Source: DATAES01 sp036493595
GTDB taxonomy: Bacteria; Actinomycetota; Acidimicrobiia; Acidimicrobiales; JACDCH01
Length of the DNA stretch: 48,083 nt
Reading direction: 5' to 3'
NCBI GenBank assembly: GCA_036493595.1
Contig: DASXPN010000065.1
Coordinates: 1 to 48,083 of the forward strand
The position numbers were made by a program, and so were the translations under genes. The notes below the pieces were generated by a model that saw nothing but the letters and a program-made list of their open reading frames with translations, ran no database searches and had not been told where the DNA came from. Below are positions 9,701 to 17,575 of this stretch, one piece after another. Position 1 is the first letter of the stretch. Every line of letters starts with the position of its first letter.

Positions 9701-10571
9701 CGGCGCGCTGGCCCGGGCCGAGCTCGGCGAGGACACCACTGCAGAGGCGTTGCACGCGCTCGAGTTGCTGCAAGAGATGGACGATCTCGTCGGGCAGGCG
9801 AACGTGCTCAACAACCTCGGCGTGGCCGCGTACTACCGCGGGGACTGGGACTCGGCCTTCGATCTCTACCGGCGCGCCGAGGTGGCGCGTCTCCGGGCCG
9901 GGGACGTGGCCGGGGGCGCCATGCAGACCAACAACATCGGCGAGATCCTCTCGGATCAAGGCCGGTTCGACGAGGCGGACTCGTGCTTCCGCGATGCACT
10001 GCGGTCGTGGCGCGCGGCTCGGTATCTCGTGGGCATCGCGCTCGCGACCAGCAATCTCGGGAGGCTGGCGGCCCGCCGCGGTCGGGGCAACGAGGCGTTG
10101 GCGCGGCTCGTCGAGGCGAGGGCCGGGTTCGAGTCCATCGGCGCGACGCCCTTCGTGTACGAGACAGACCTTCGACTCATCGAAGCACGGTTGGTCACAG
10201 ACGACATCGACGGCGCGATCAAGCTGTGCGCGTCGTGCGCGTTCCTGCTCGAGGCACCCGACGTTCCCGAGGAGCTACGCACATGGCTCCGCCGGCTCGA
10301 CGCAGTCACGCTGATCCGGGCCGGTGATGCCGCCACCGCACTCGGCGAGGCCGAGGATGCCGTCACCCGCGCGGAAAAGATTGGCGCTGCGTACGACCTT
10401 GCTCTCGCGCTCGACGTCCTCGCCACCGCGTATGACGGGCTGGGGCGAGCCAGCAACGAGACACGGGCTCGTTCACATGAGCTACTCGCTGGGCTCGGCG
10501 TCGCGTTGCCGGATCCCTCGGCACTGTCGTGTCTGCCGCGTGCCGCCTCATACGGGGTTTGTGAACCGTGA
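6744..10571 (+). CDS. Soluble adenylyl cyclase-like protein: tandem cyclase domains, ATPase, TPR
   Basis: Cytosolic, no signal peptide. Two class III cyclase domains (about 30-190 and 245-400), a STAND/AAA-type ATPase with Walker A GEPGIGKT from about residue 460, then TPR-like repeats to the end (1275 residues from 6744). C1 keeps both metal aspartates (D40 in SADISGF, D90 in GGDALLVLF). C2 has lost them but keeps K299 and the N363-x3-R367 pair in VNLAARL. This is the division of labour seen in mammalian soluble adenylyl cyclase, so one composite active site is plausible. The first ATG/GTG/TTG in frame is GTG 6852, but the preceding codons read APYVPRLLVEWW and RTDASLVSADISGF, the usual N-terminus of this family. 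The only upstream initiator candidate near the end of the previous gene is CTG 6744, whose CTGA overlaps that gene's TGA. If CTG is not used, the start is 6852. Confidence 0.82.
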   Translation: MTTSTDTSLAPYVPRLLVEWWDRDPGARVLRTDASLVSADISGFTKLSEELAALGRQGAEELTDLLNACFTEMIDCCDGAGGDVLKFGGDALLVLFRGAAHTSRAASASWAMRRVIRAPRSTRDGRRVNLSMSVGIHSGEFELFLVEAGHRELLVTGPGATTTVDCESAAEAGQILLSPGAAEQVEERWLGEPVEHGRILRRTPSLEVTRWPSSNRVAIDLRDFVPVAQRAQIDAGVDGEHRRATVAFVEFSGTDELCRTLGPDEVGARLQALAVAVADAAVTFGVHWLGSDVYHDGGKIILTAGVPQSLGDNDERMLRAVRAILDAGVPLTLRSGINQGPLFAGYLGAPGRRTFTVMGDTVNLAARLMQKAEPGELIASRAVLDNSTAPFALEDLEPFFVKGKSVAIHAARVGALGREPTAQHRTAEMTPFVGRGAELDAAIDHIRRRAGRGSLVEVVGEPGIGKTRLVQALIDRLDERSVLETWCQQYDVSTPYAAARVLLRAAAGIPAEAGAEDAGRMLRDWLAAAAPAQLPWLPLVAIPFGAAVPPTVEADAVEEAYRRDRMHLAVSHVLEAALDTRAIVRIEDGQWMDEASSALLDAVMTNIDELPWVVLLTRWADAVVVQPPAATTCTLELDALERQDAVALAAHAVGDDVAAAVAAKIADRAGGHPLFVLELTRAVRAGQSLDDLPDTVDTALTARIDTLDPIDRVLLRDLAVVGVTARRDVVALAITEDAGDPQRWLPLEEFVTVVGPELRFRHNLVRQVAYEGLSYRRRRAQHQRVASAIETLAGAAVNEVASQLSLHCHRGEIRDRSWTFSRTAGDRARAAYANDEAVELYGRALEAARYLPEVPAVDVATTAEALADAAELAAHYEVARDALRTARRHAPSEAAPRLLRKQGLLHERSGEYTQALRWYGRALRLLEVGDDDDRAALEQRGQLQRAYAGVRYRQGRFRNAAAIAGEAGALARHIGDRRLEGYALYLGALARAELGEDTTAEALHALELLQEMDDLVGQANVLNNLGVAAYYRGDWDSAFDLYRRAEVARLRAGDVAGGAMQTNNIGEILSDQGRFDEADSCFRDALRSWRAARYLVGIALATSNLGRLAARRGRGNEALARLVEARAGFESIGATPFVYETDLRLIEARLVTDDIDGAIKLCASCAFLLEAPDVPEELRTWLRRLDAVTLIRAGDAATALGEAEDAVTRAEKIGAAYDLALALDVLATAYDGLGRASNETRARSHELLAGLGVALPDPSALSCLPRAASYGVCEP

Positions 10572-10774
10572 ACAGCACTGTGCCTTGTTCAAGGTTATGA
10601 GATCCAGCAGAGCTGGCGCGCCGAGATGGGCAGTGTCCGACGCCGGTCGGCGGTCGATCTACTGATCGGAGCGCTGCCGGAGCGCCTGTCGTGTCGGTGT
10701 CGAAGCACCGGCGATCATCGACGCGTTCACGCCCGTCACTACATTGACCTCAGTCGCAACGAGGGGGTCTGCGA
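10572..10774. other. Intergenic region upstream of the sulfatase
   Basis: No convincing gene in these 203 bases. A small inverted repeat (CCGAC-N4-GTCGG near 10636-10650) could terminate the cyclase transcript. TACATT at 10740-10745 has the TAnnnT form of a -10 box about 30 bases before the sulfatase start, but no -35 is recognisable. A GAGGGGG ribosome-binding site lies near 10760. Confidence 0.4.
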
Positions 10775-13051
10775 GTGGAACCAGATGCGTTCGAAGGCGT
10801 CGCCGGCAGGACACTCGAAGACTCGAGCCCGTGGTGGCCGCCCGTACCCTCCGCACCTGACGGCGCGCCCAACATCGTCATGGTCCTCCTCGACGACGTG
10901 GGGTACGCGCAGTTCGGTTGCTACGGATCCGACATCGCGACGCCGACGTTCGACCGTCTTGCTGCCGGCGGACTGCGTTACAGCAACTTCCACACGACCG
11001 CGTTGTGCTCCCCGACGCGCGCCTGCCTCCTGACCGGACGCAACCATCACGCCAGCGGTATGGGCCGCATCGTCGAGTTCGCCTCGGGATTTCCCGGTTA
11101 CGACGCGACGATGCCGAAGGCGAACGGGTTCCTGTCCGAGATCCTCGGCCCTGTCGGCTACGCGTGCTTCGCCGTCGGCAAGTGGCACCTTGCGCCTGCG
11201 AGTGAGATGGCCGCGGGCGCGAGCCATCAACGGTGGCCGCTCGGGCGCGGCTTCGATCGCTTCTACGGATTCCTCGGCGGCGAGACCGACCAGTACCACC
11301 CCGATCTCGTGCACGACAACCACCAGATCGATCCGCCGCGAACCCCCGAGGAGGGCTACCACCTCAGCGAAGACCTTGCGGATCAAGCGATCAGCTACCT
11401 CACCGATCTGCGCGCGGCGTCACCCGAGCGTCCGTTCTTCCTCTACTTCACGCCCGGCGCATGCCACTCGCCGCATCAGGTCCCCGAGCCCTACCGCGAG
11501 CGGTACAAGGGCAAGTTCGATCTCGGCTGGGATCGTTGGCGCGAGCAGATCTTCGAACGCCAGCAACAGTCCGGACTGCTGCCGCCCGGCACGCAGTTGA
11601 GCGAACGTCCGCACTGGATCCAAGCGTGGGACAACTGCAGCGACGACGAGCGCCGACTCTACGGCCGCATGATGGAGGTGTACGCCGGCTTCCTCGAGCA
11701 CACCGACGAGCAAGTCGGTCGCGTCGTCGACTTCATCGAGAGCCTCGGCGAGCTCGACAACACGATCGTGCTCATCATGAGCGACAACGGCGCCAGCGCG
11801 GAGGGCGGCCCACGGGGCTCGTTCAACGAGAACTTCTTCTTCAACCGGGTCCCCGAGAGTCTCGAGGAGAACCTGCGGCGCATCGACGAGCTCGGCGGCC
11901 CCGAGTCGCACAACCACTACGCCTGGGGTTGGGCGTGGGCCGGCAACACGCCATTGAAGCGGTGGAAGCGTGAGACGCATGAAGGTGGCGTCACCGATCC
12001 GCTGATCGTGTCGTGGCCGGACGGCATCGGACGTCCGGGTGAAGTGCGCCAACAGTACGTGCATGCGATCGACGTGCTGCCGACGTTGCTCGACGTGATC
12101 GGCATCCACATGCCCGACGAGATCGCGGGCGTGCCGCAACGGGCAGTCGACGGTGCCAGCTTCAAGTCGACGTTGACCGACGGCAGCGCGTCCGCACCGC
12201 GCCAGACGCAGTACTACGAGATGCTCGGCTGCCGTGCCATCTACCACGACGGATGGAAGGCAGTGACGTTCCGTCCGATGGTCGGCTTCGCGTACGAGGG
12301 CAGCGATCCGCGCAAACAGTTCGACGAGGACAAGTGGGAGCTGTACCACGTCGCCGTCGACTTCTCCGAGACCGTCGACCTCGCCGACGAAGAGCCCGAG
12401 CGGCTGCGCGAGATGGTCGACCTGTGGTGGTCCGAGGCCGAGCGCAACCAGGTGTTACCGGTGACGAACCAGCCCGGACGCCACGGTGATCGTCGCTTCC
12501 GCCGCGAGCGTTACGAGTACCGGGCCGGAATGAGCGTGCTCCCGCCGACGCTCGCTCCGAACCTGCGCAACCGCGGCTACCGCATGACGGTCGAGCTCGA
12601 CGTGCCCGCGTCAGGCGCCGAGGGTGTGATCGTGACGAACGGCAGCCAGACGGGCGGCTACTCGCTGTACCTGCAAGGCGGTCGCATCCACTGGACCTAC
12701 AACTTCCTCGGCTTCCAGATCACGACCATCTCGAGCGAGGAACCGATCGGGCCTGGGCCGTGCTCGATCGAGTTGACGTTCACGCCGACCGGGCGATTCC
12801 AGGGCGACATCGTGATCGCCCGCGACGGCGTCCCTCTCGCCAAGGGTCATCTCGCGCAGACGACACCCGTCACGTACGGGATCATCGGCGGCTTCACCGT
12901 CGGCTACCAGCGGGGGACGGCGGTGTCGCCGTCGTACAAGTCACCGTTCGCGCTTCCCGACGGCGTGTTGACCCGCGTCGTCGTCGAGCCCGAGGGCAAG
13001 GAGTACCGCGACCCTCCGGCCGAGGAGCGAGCCAACATCGCCATGCAATAG
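10775..13051 (+). CDS. Type I sulfatase (arylsulfatase family)
   Basis: Predicted hydrolase of organic sulfate esters, 758 residues. The N-terminal alkaline-phosphatase-fold domain opens with PNIVMVLLDDVGY (metal-binding Asp pair). The C-S-P-T-R signature places Cys78 as the residue converted to formylglycine. Further family motifs are GRNHHASGMG, GKWHL and the metal-binding MSDNGAS. The last 180 or so residues form a beta-rich accessory domain as in long actinobacterial arylsulfatases. The GTG start follows a GAGGGGG ribosome-binding site. No signal peptide or membrane segment is visible, so a cytosolic role on an imported sulfate ester is likely. It is followed by an SDR on the same strand. 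Substrate cannot be read from sequence. Confidence 0.93.
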   Translation: MEPDAFEGVAGRTLEDSSPWWPPVPSAPDGAPNIVMVLLDDVGYAQFGCYGSDIATPTFDRLAAGGLRYSNFHTTALCSPTRACLLTGRNHHASGMGRIVEFASGFPGYDATMPKANGFLSEILGPVGYACFAVGKWHLAPASEMAAGASHQRWPLGRGFDRFYGFLGGETDQYHPDLVHDNHQIDPPRTPEEGYHLSEDLADQAISYLTDLRAASPERPFFLYFTPGACHSPHQVPEPYRERYKGKFDLGWDRWREQIFERQQQSGLLPPGTQLSERPHWIQAWDNCSDDERRLYGRMMEVYAGFLEHTDEQVGRVVDFIESLGELDNTIVLIMSDNGASAEGGPRGSFNENFFFNRVPESLEENLRRIDELGGPESHNHYAWGWAWAGNTPLKRWKRETHEGGVTDPLIVSWPDGIGRPGEVRQQYVHAIDVLPTLLDVIGIHMPDEIAGVPQRAVDGASFKSTLTDGSASAPRQTQYYEMLGCRAIYHDGWKAVTFRPMVGFAYEGSDPRKQFDEDKWELYHVAVDFSETVDLADEEPERLREMVDLWWSEAERNQVLPVTNQPGRHGDRRFRRERYEYRAGMSVLPPTLAPNLRNRGYRMTVELDVPASGAEGVIVTNGSQTGGYSLYLQGGRIHWTYNFLGFQITTISSEEPIGPGPCSIELTFTPTGRFQGDIVIARDGVPLAKGHLAQTTPVTYGIIGGFTVGYQRGTAVSPSYKSPFALPDGVLTRVVVEPEGKEYRDPPAEERANIAMQ

Positions 13052-13060
13052 ATGCAGTAG
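13043..13060 (+). repeat. 9-bp tandem duplication spanning the sulfatase stop codon
   Basis: ATGCAATAG (13043-13051) is followed at once by ATGCAGTAG (13052-13060), 8 of 9 bases identical. The duplication preserves frame, so a second in-frame TAG follows the first by two codons. Confidence 0.8.
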
Positions 13061-13128
13061 CGGGGGCGGACATGCGTCCCGGCCGGCGCGTGCGCTAGGA
13101 ACAGCGCAGCCGAACAGGGGGATCCGTG

Positions 13129-14079
13129 ATGGACACGTTCGAAGGGCGCCTCGCCGTCGTCACCGGTGGCGGCACGGGGATGGGGCGGGAGTTGGTCGTG
13201 CAGCTCGCCACCGAGGGTTGCTCGGTTGCCACGTGCGACCTCAACGCCGACACGGTCGCCGAGACCGCCCGCCTCGCGGAGAAGGAAGCGCCTGCGGGCA
13301 CGCGCGTCACGACCCACTCGTGCGACGTGTCCGACGAGTCCGCGGTCAACCGCTTCCGTGACGAGGTCGTCGCGCAACACGAGACCGACCACATCAACCT
13401 GCTGTTCAACAACGCCGGCATCGGCGGCGGCGGCAGCTTCATCGCCGGTGCCCGCGCCGAGTGGGATCAGACATTCGCCGTCGACTGGGGTGGCGTCTAC
13501 CACTGCTGCCGCGCCTTCGTCCCCCTGCTCATCGCCGGCGACGACGGCTATCTCGTCAACACCAGCAGCGTGAACGGGTTCTGGGCGTCGCTCGGTCCTG
13601 GCATCCCCCACACCGCCTACAGCTCGGCCAAGTTCGCGGTGAAGGGATTCTCCGAAGCGCTGATGGAGGACTTCCGCGTCAACGCGCCACACGTGAAGGT
13701 GGCGGTCGTCATGCCGGGCCACATCGGCACCGAGATCGTGAACAACAGTCGCCGCATTCTCGGCGGCCCGTTGCCGGAGGACATGACGCACGAAGATCTC
13801 GAGACGACGCGGGCGACCATGGCGCAGCGGGGCATCCCGTCGGACAGCTTCGACGACGACGCGCTGCGCGGGATGGTCAAGATGATGGGTGACATGTTCC
13901 GCGACAACGCGCCGCTGTCCGCGGCGGGGGCGGCGACGATCATCCTCGACGGTGTCCGCGCCGGGAAGTGGCGCATCCTCGTCGGCGACGACGCGCACAA
14001 GCTCGACGAGGCAGTGCGCGCCAACCCCGAAAAGGCCTACGGGCCGGACGGGCTCGCGCTCGGCATCTTCAACCAGTAG
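13129..14079 (+). CDS. Short-chain dehydrogenase/reductase
   Basis: NAD(P)-dependent oxidoreductase of the classical SDR fold, 316 residues. The nucleotide-binding motif TGGGTGMG is at 12-19, NNAG follows the fourth strand, and the catalytic Tyr164-x3-Lys168 lies in AYSSAK. The acidic residue after the second strand (CDLNAD) favours NAD(H). The ATG is preceded by GTG at 13126 and by AGGGGG, so either codon may start translation. It sits 77 bases after the sulfatase on the same strand, which suggests oxidation of an alcohol released from a sulfate ester, but that link is inference. The region around 250-300 is longer than in minimal SDRs. Confidence 0.92.
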   Translation: MDTFEGRLAVVTGGGTGMGRELVVQLATEGCSVATCDLNADTVAETARLAEKEAPAGTRVTTHSCDVSDESAVNRFRDEVVAQHETDHINLLFNNAGIGGGGSFIAGARAEWDQTFAVDWGGVYHCCRAFVPLLIAGDDGYLVNTSSVNGFWASLGPGIPHTAYSSAKFAVKGFSEALMEDFRVNAPHVKVAVVMPGHIGTEIVNNSRRILGGPLPEDMTHEDLETTRATMAQRGIPSDSFDDDALRGMVKMMGDMFRDNAPLSAAGAATIILDGVRAGKWRILVGDDAHKLDEAVRANPEKAYGPDGLALGIFNQ

Positions 14080-14103
14080 CGCCGCGCCACGACGTCGGCG
14101 CAC

Positions 14104-14152
14104 GACGCCCGGGCGTTCCACCACATCTGGTGTGGTCAGACGCCCGGGCGTT
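14104..14152. terminator. Two copies of a self-complementary 12-mer in a convergent gap
   Basis: ACGCCCGGGCGT occurs at 14105-14116 and again at 14140-14151. Each copy is a perfect palindrome, so the two arms can also pair with each other around a 23-base loop that itself contains CACCA/TGGTG. The gap separates the 3' ends of the SDR (+) and the FMN oxidase (-). The right copy encodes the last codons of the oxidase. A bidirectional terminator is likely although no U-tract follows. Confidence 0.55.
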
Positions 14153-15359
14153 GCAGCATGACGACGATGTCGGGCGTCAGGTCGGACAACGAGGTCGCGC
14201 CGACGAGCGTGAGTGTGCGCTCGACACCCGACTGCAGGTTGTCCAGCAACCAGCGCACACCGGTCTCGCCCGCGGCGCCGAGCGCGTAGAGGTAGGCGCG
14301 GCCGATCATGCAGGCGTCCGCTCCCAGCGCGATCGCCTTCACGATGTCGCTGCCCCGCCGCACGCCGCCGTCGCAGATGACCGTGATCGCATCGCCGACC
14401 CGATCACGGACCGGGGCGACCAGCGAGATGGGGGCGGGCGCGCCGTCGAGCTGGCGGCCGCCGTGGTTCGACAGCGCGATGCCGTCGATGCCGTGGTCGA
14501 CCGAGAGCACCGCGTCGTCGATGGTCTGGATGCCCTTGATGACGATGTGACCGTCCCAGTTGGCACGGAACCATTCGATGTCCGCCCACGACAGCGACGG
14601 ATCGAACTGGTGGTTCACATGATCCGACAACGACACCGCGTCGCCGCGATGTGATGCGACATTGGCGAAGGTGATCGGGTCGGATCGAGCGAACGCCCAC
14701 GTCCACGCGGGATGCAGCGCGCCGTCCACCAACGTCCCGAGCCCGAGCCGCGGCGGCATCATGAAACCGCGCCGTACGTCGCGCTCGCGGCGGCCGAGCA
14801 TCGCCGTGTCCACCGTGATCACGATCGTCTCGTAACCGCACGCCGACGCCCGCTCGAGCATGTCCTTCACCAACGCGCGATCGCGCCACACGTAGACCTG
14901 GAACCACTTCGGTCCGCTCGACACCTCGGCCACTTCCTCGATCGAGCGCGTGCTCATCGTCGAGAGCGTGTACGGCAGTCCGGCCGACGCGGCCGCCCGG
15001 GCCACGGCGAGCTCGCCTTCCGGGCAGACGATCCGGGTGAAGCCCGTCGGCGCCAGGATCAGCGGCAACGGCAACGGCCGATCGAACAATGCCGTCGACG
15101 GGTCGACCTTGCCGACGTCGCGCAAAACTCGCGGCCGGAACGCGATCGATCGAAACGCGGAGACGTTGCGGGCGAGGGTCAACTCGTCCTCCGCGCCGCC
15201 GTCGACGTAGTCGAACACGCCGTGCGGCAGCCGCCGACGGGCGATGCGGCGTAGGTCGTCGACCGACGCGACGTGCGCGAGTCGCCGCTCGTCCGCATCG
15301 AGCGAGACGCGCCGGAACCGCAGGACCGACCGGAGCGCGCCACCGCGACCCTGAGCCAT
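14136..15359 (-). CDS. FMN-dependent alpha-hydroxy acid oxidase/dehydrogenase
   Basis: Oxidises an L-2-hydroxy acid to the 2-oxo acid through FMN (lactate dehydrogenase / glycolate oxidase family), 407 residues. A TIM barrel is evident, with LAPTGF near the first strand, the WFQVYVWRD and ITVDTAMLGRRERD segments, IVIKGI with the FMN-binding Lys, the catalytic SNHGGRQLD (His299, Arg302) and the phosphate-binding CDGGVRRGSD and GADACMIGR. No membrane anchor or signal peptide. It starts 10 bases after the monooxygenase stop, so the two are probably one transcript. MftD of the mycofactocin pathway belongs to this family, but no other mycofactocin gene is in the window, so a catabolic oxidase is the safer call. 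Confidence 0.92.
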   Translation of the reverse strand: MAQGRGGALRSVLRFRRVSLDADERRLAHVASVDDLRRIARRRLPHGVFDYVDGGAEDELTLARNVSAFRSIAFRPRVLRDVGKVDPSTALFDRPLPLPLILAPTGFTRIVCPEGELAVARAAASAGLPYTLSTMSTRSIEEVAEVSSGPKWFQVYVWRDRALVKDMLERASACGYETIVITVDTAMLGRRERDVRRGFMMPPRLGLGTLVDGALHPAWTWAFARSDPITFANVASHRGDAVSLSDHVNHQFDPSLSWADIEWFRANWDGHIVIKGIQTIDDAVLSVDHGIDGIALSNHGGRQLDGAPAPISLVAPVRDRVGDAITVICDGGVRRGSDIVKAIALGADACMIGRAYLYALGAAGETGVRWLLDNLQSGVERTLTLVGATSLSDLTPDIVVMLQRPGV

Positions 15360-15369
15360 CGACGGCCGG

Positions 15370-16527
15370 CTAGCGGCGATGCCGCGGCATGGCGTACGGC
15401 GTGGTGTCGATCTCCTCCAAGTCGATCTCGCCGGCGAGGACCGCCTGCTTCCACTCCTGGTGCTCGGCGTCGCGCCCCTGGAACTCAGGCATCACCTCGC
15501 GACCGAAGAGCTCGAGCGACGCCGTGATGTCCTCGTGCGAGTTCTTGCCGGCCTGGTTGAGCAGGATCACCTGGTCGACGTTCGACTCCTCGAACCTGTG
15601 CAGCCGCTCGCGGATCGTGTCGGGCGAACCGATGAGCCCGCCCAGACGAGCCTTCTGCCCGGCGGGCGTGTCCCGGAACTCGAGGTACTCGTTCCACAAG
15701 CTGATCTCGCCCGGCGCCACCGGCGGATGCGAGTTGTAGTAGCCCAACGCGAACTGGAAGAACGACGAGCCGTCGGCCTTGGCCTTCGCCTCCTCGTCGG
15801 TCGGTGCGCACATGAACTGCGATACGACCGCGATGTTCGGGTTCGTCTCGTACTCGCAGAGCTTCTCGAGCTGTTGCGTGTAAGCGATGTAGTACGCGTG
15901 CACCCACGCGTGCGCGGCCTCGGCCGACACGAACTGGAAGCCGAGCGCGCCCATGCCGCGGGTGCCCGCCATGCGGATGGTCTCGAGCTGCGAGCACGCC
16001 ACCCACAGCGGCGGATGCGGACGCTGCCGCGGCTTCGGGATCACGTTGCGCAACGGGAAGTCGAAGAACTCGCCGTGGTACTCCCACGCGTCGTTCCAGA
16101 ACATCGGCAGGCAGGCGCGTACCGCGTCCTCCCACACCGCCCGCTTGTCACGGAAGCGACGGTCGAACGGATGCAGCTCGGTGGTGGTCGCCGACTCGCC
16201 GATGCCCATCTCGACGCGCCCGTGCGAGAGCAGGTCGAGCGTCGACACCCGCTCCGCCACCCGCGCCGGATGGTTGGTCGTGAGCTGGATGATGCCGTGG
16301 CCGAGGCGGATGTCCTTCGTGCGCTGGCTCGCGGCGCCGAGGAACACCTCGGGCGCGGAGCTGTGCGAGTACTCCTCGAGAAAGTGGTGCTCGACCTCCC
16401 ACGCGTAGTCGTAGCCGAGGCGATCGGCGAGCTCGATCTGCTCGAGACTGTGGTGCAGGAGCCGGTACTCGCTCTCGTCGTCCCATGGTCGAGGGATCTG
16501 GTGCTCGTAGAAGATGCCGAACTTCAC
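15370..16527 (-). CDS. LLM-class flavin-dependent monooxygenase
   Basis: Bacterial luciferase-like (TIM-barrel, reduced flavin/F420 dependent) oxidoreductase, 385 residues. The N-terminus MKFGIFYEHQ, the WEVEHHF segment, GHGIIQLTTNHP and GRVEMGIGESAT are typical of the family. The C-terminal half contains GSPDTIRERL, which contacts the cofactor phosphate in LLM proteins. The GTG start has AGGAGG five bases upstream. It is the first gene of a two-gene minus-strand unit with the FMN oxidase. Such enzymes hydroxylate or cleave organic substrates (alkanes, organosulfur compounds, terpenoids); the neighbouring sulfatase, SDR and PhyH genes suggest a catabolic cluster. Substrate unknown. Confidence 0.9.
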   Translation of the reverse strand: MKFGIFYEHQIPRPWDDESEYRLLHHSLEQIELADRLGYDYAWEVEHHFLEEYSHSSAPEVFLGAASQRTKDIRLGHGIIQLTTNHPARVAERVSTLDLLSHGRVEMGIGESATTTELHPFDRRFRDKRAVWEDAVRACLPMFWNDAWEYHGEFFDFPLRNVIPKPRQRPHPPLWVACSQLETIRMAGTRGMGALGFQFVSAEAAHAWVHAYYIAYTQQLEKLCEYETNPNIAVVSQFMCAPTDEEAKAKADGSSFFQFALGYYNSHPPVAPGEISLWNEYLEFRDTPAGQKARLGGLIGSPDTIRERLHRFEESNVDQVILLNQAGKNSHEDITASLELFGREVMPEFQGRDAEHQEWKQAVLAGEIDLEEIDTTPYAMPRHRR

Positions 16528-16662
16528 TCGTCCTCCTGGGTACGCATGGGGGTCCTGTCATCGACAGGGTGACAGAACGCCCAAGCGTTGCAGATCGCGG
16601 CCGCGACGGGGAGTCCGGGCCGCCGGCTCGCTCGAGGCGCGAGCGCGGGGAAGACTCGGGTG

Positions 16663-17508
16663 GTGATCACGCGACGGACCGGTTACCTCTCGCTGTCGGA
16701 TGCGCCGGTGCCCGCGGCGACCGAGGAGTTGCAACGAGACGGCTTCACGGTGCGGCGCGGCGTGTTCGACGAGGACGAGGTCCGCGAGCTCGTCGAGGAC
16801 ATCGAGCGCGTCTACGCCGAGTACCCACCCGACGAGCGCGTCGACCGCTACGAACACGATCACTGGGAGCCGTTTCGCTACGAGATGCTCAACCGCAGCG
16901 CGGTCGTGCAACGAGCGATCGCGTCGCGCACGATCCTCGACGTGATCGAGCCGTTGCTCGGCGAGGACTGCCACGTCATCGCCAACACCGCGTGGCGCCA
17001 GCCGCCCCAGAACAACGACCACGGCGGGCGCTCGTGGCACATCGACGCCGGCCCGCACATCCCCCGTCCACCGGGAGTGCCGTGGGACGAGCGCATCCCC
17101 TATCCCGTATTCGCGATCGCGACACACCTCTATCTCTGGGACTGTCCGCTCGAAGCCGGCGCGACCGGCGTGCTCCGCGGCAGTCACACGTCGGGCCAGG
17201 CGCCGCCGCTCGATCGCATGAACGACGACGACCTCGAGTGGAACGGCGAGCGGGCCGTGCCGCTGGTGGCGAACGCGGGCGACGTCGCGCTGTTCGCGTC
17301 GGACGTGTGGCATCGCCGGCTGCCGTCCGGGCCCGGCGAGCCGGGCCGCTTCTTCCTCCAGTGCCACTACGGGCGGCGGGATCTCGCGCAACGCCTGCGC
17401 CCGACGAGTGTCGCCAACCAACTCTCGGACGAGGCGAGGGAGCGGGCCACGACGTCTCGCGAGCGATCGCTGATCGGTCTGCACAGGCCGTTCTTCTACG
17501 ACGGGTAG
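16663..17508 (+). CDS. Phytanoyl-CoA dioxygenase (PhyH) family protein
   Basis: Fe(II)/2-oxoglutarate-dependent hydroxylase of the PhyH family, 281 residues from the second of two adjacent GTG codons (16660 and 16663), about 10 bases after GGGGAAG. The iron triad can be read as His126-x-Asp128 (SWHIDAG) and His217 (DVWHRR), and the basic residues after it would hold 2-oxoglutarate. RGSHTSGQ is the usual PhyH segment between them. Longer upstream starts (TTG 16588) add only low-complexity sequence. It is divergent from the monooxygenase. Hydroxylation of a fatty acyl-CoA or other lipid is likely; actual substrate unknown. Confidence 0.85.
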   Translation: MITRRTGYLSLSDAPVPAATEELQRDGFTVRRGVFDEDEVRELVEDIERVYAEYPPDERVDRYEHDHWEPFRYEMLNRSAVVQRAIASRTILDVIEPLLGEDCHVIANTAWRQPPQNNDHGGRSWHIDAGPHIPRPPGVPWDERIPYPVFAIATHLYLWDCPLEAGATGVLRGSHTSGQAPPLDRMNDDDLEWNGERAVPLVANAGDVALFASDVWHRRLPSGPGEPGRFFLQCHYGRRDLAQRLRPTSVANQLSDEARERATTSRERSLIGLHRPFFYDG

Positions 17509-17539
17509 CCGCCGCTCCTCTATGACGGATAGCGGCCGC
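17495..17539 (+). repeat. 21-bp near-tandem duplication spanning the PhyH stop codon
   Basis: Copies at 17495-17515 and 17519-17539 match at 18 of 21 positions with a period of 24, so the second TAG (17530-17532) is in frame with the real stop at 17506-17508. The second copy also creates an ATG at 17522 in the frame of the next gene. Confidence 0.75.
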
Positions 17540-17575
17540 GCATCGCCGGAACGTGGCATGGGGAAGGCTGAGGGC

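Noticed and set aside
10560..10572. GTGAAC repeated around the stop of the first cyclase gene
   Set aside because: Only six bases; expected by chance, so not counted with the stop-spanning duplications.
14136..15359. Possible mycofactocin MftD
   Set aside because: No mftA, mftB, mftC or related gene in the window, and the family is broad.
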